Shown here: in pieces, positions 41,224-41,750 of the stretch
How the letters are laid out: every line of letters begins with the position of its first letter
Numbering within the stretch: position 1 is the first letter of the stretch
Origin: Streptococcus sp. 263_SSPC
GTDB taxonomy: Bacteria; Bacillota; Bacilli; Lactobacillales; Aerococcaceae
Reading direction: 5' to 3'
Length of the DNA stretch: 41,750 nucleotides
NCBI RefSeq assembly: GCF_001071995.1
Contig: NZ_JVNU01000060.1
Span: 1-41,750, forward strand
The notes under the pieces: generated by a model
The model's input: the letters and a program-made list of their open reading frames with translations, nothing else
Databases searched by the model: none
What the model was told of the DNA's origin: nothing
Made by a program: the position numbers and the translations under genes

Positions 41224-41750
41224 TGTACTGACCCCAAAAAGTTAGACAATTAATTTAAGCAAAGGATTTAGTTCTGTATTGTACAGGACTAAGTCCTTTT
41301 AATTTTACTTTGATTCGTTTGTTGTTGTAATAATCAATATAGTCGACGATTGCCCCCTCAAGTTCCTTTATAGACTTAAATGTCTGCTCATAGCCATAAA
41401 ACATTTCTGATTTAAGAATGCCAAAGAAAGATTCCATCATGCCATTGTCAGTACTATTACCCTTGCGAGACATAGATGGCTGAATGCCCTTATCTTCTAA
41501 AAAACTATGATAAAACTCATGCTGGTATTGCCACCCCTGATCACTGTGGAGAATAGTATTCTTGTATTCTTCTTCTCTAAAAGCTTGTTCTAACATATCC
41601 TTTACTTGTTTTAAATTTGGCGAAGACGATAGAGTATACGCTATAATCTCGCTGTTATAACCATCTAAAATTGGTGATAAATATAGTTTTTGATTACTTG
41701 TTGGAATAGAAAACTCTGTAATGTCTGTATAGCACTTTTCCATCGGTTTT
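41224..41750 (-). mobile_element. IS3-family insertion sequence, 3' part (window-edge copy)
   Basis: This is the downstream end of an IS3-family element, in the same orientation as the one at the left edge. The terminal repeat begins TGTACTGACCCCAAAAAGTT at 41224 and shares ACTGACCCC with the other end at 523-537. It contains the catalytic part of orfB. Together the two edge copies cover all of one IS except a central part of orfB. Confidence 0.88.
41255..41750 (-). CDS. IS3-family transposase OrfB, C-terminal part (DDE integrase core)
   Basis: This is the catalytic half of the IS transposase, cut by the window's right edge; about 165 residues are visible. All three DDE residues are present: Asp in YTDITEF, Asp in LHSDQGWQYQ and Glu in NGMMESFFGILKSEM. 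The C-terminus is YYNNKRIKVKLKGLSPVQY, the usual ending of the IS150 group. No internal stop or frameshift is seen, so this copy may be active. It ends about 30 bases inside the IS end. Confidence 0.9.
   Translation of the reverse strand, partial: KPMEKCYTDITEFSIPTSNQKLYLSPILDGYNSEIIAYTLSSSPNLKQVKDMLEQAFREEEYKNTILHSDQGWQYQHEFYHSFLEDKGIQPSMSRKGNSTDNGMMESFFGILKSEMFYGYEQTFKSIKELEGAIVDYIDYYNNKRIKVKLKGLSPVQYRTKSFA

Noticed and set aside
1-41750. Whole window as a composite transposon
   Set aside because: Both edge IS copies are incomplete in view, and the content is ordinary chromosomal housekeeping and transport. A contig break at a repeated IS explains the layout better.
1-41750. CRISPR array, rRNA, tRNA, prophage or restriction system
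   Set aside because: I looked for regularly spaced direct repeats, rRNA and tRNA signatures, and phage or defence genes, and saw none.

Overview
The window comes from a low-GC Gram-positive bacterium, most likely in the order Lactobacillales. It carries lipoproteins with LAAC lipoboxes, strong AAGGAGG-type ribosome binding sites, a T-box leader, mevalonate-pathway genes (mvaS and a thiolase), and the Firmicutes-typical genes ylaN, ylbG, prsA and a UPF0371 gene. A Carnobacteriaceae member such as Granulicatella would fit, but that is inference. Almost every gene is on the minus strand. The exceptions are a small membrane protein (16395), the thiolase (37019) and the UPF0371 gene (39717).

Layout. 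Both ends lie inside same-orientation copies of an IS3-family element (1-537 and 41224-41750), so this may be a contig broken at a repeated IS. At 671-1520 a small gene precedes a NusG-domain-II gene that is inactivated by two in-frame TAA codons. Positions 1701-16249 form a large oligopeptide-uptake region. In transcription order it holds oppBCDF (system 2), a lone acpP, three oppA lipoprotein genes each with its own promoter and terminator, and oppDFBC (system 1). Next are a DUF3899-like membrane protein and the ylaN-ftsW-ylbG operon. A 640-base noncoding stretch full of inverted repeats follows, then tex and a purine permease gene. Positions 23240-27389 hold surface and secreted proteins: a coiled-coil lipoprotein of unknown role, an orphan metQ under a methionine T-box, prsA, and a LysM-3D wall protein behind a WalR-like site. 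Then come an ABC half-exporter, an ABC-2 type transporter operon, ansA-rlmN, a second noncoding stretch, the divergent mvaS/thiolase pair, a DUF2974 hydrolase-like gene and the UPF0371 gene.

How the genes work together. The opp block imports peptides as amino-acid and nitrogen sources. MetQ and asparaginase fit the same amino-acid-scavenging lifestyle. MvaS and the thiolase supply the first two steps of isoprenoid synthesis. FtsW, PrsA and the LysM-3D protein serve division and the cell wall.

Most unusual feature. Two copies of a roughly 190-200 base, multi-stem element lie in the noncoding stretches at 18717-18903 and 35059-35258, in the same orientation. Several stems differ in sequence between the copies but keep their pairing, which points to selection on a folded RNA or DNA. 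I could not match the element to any structured RNA class I know. All positions and pairings were read by eye; no homology search or folding program was run.
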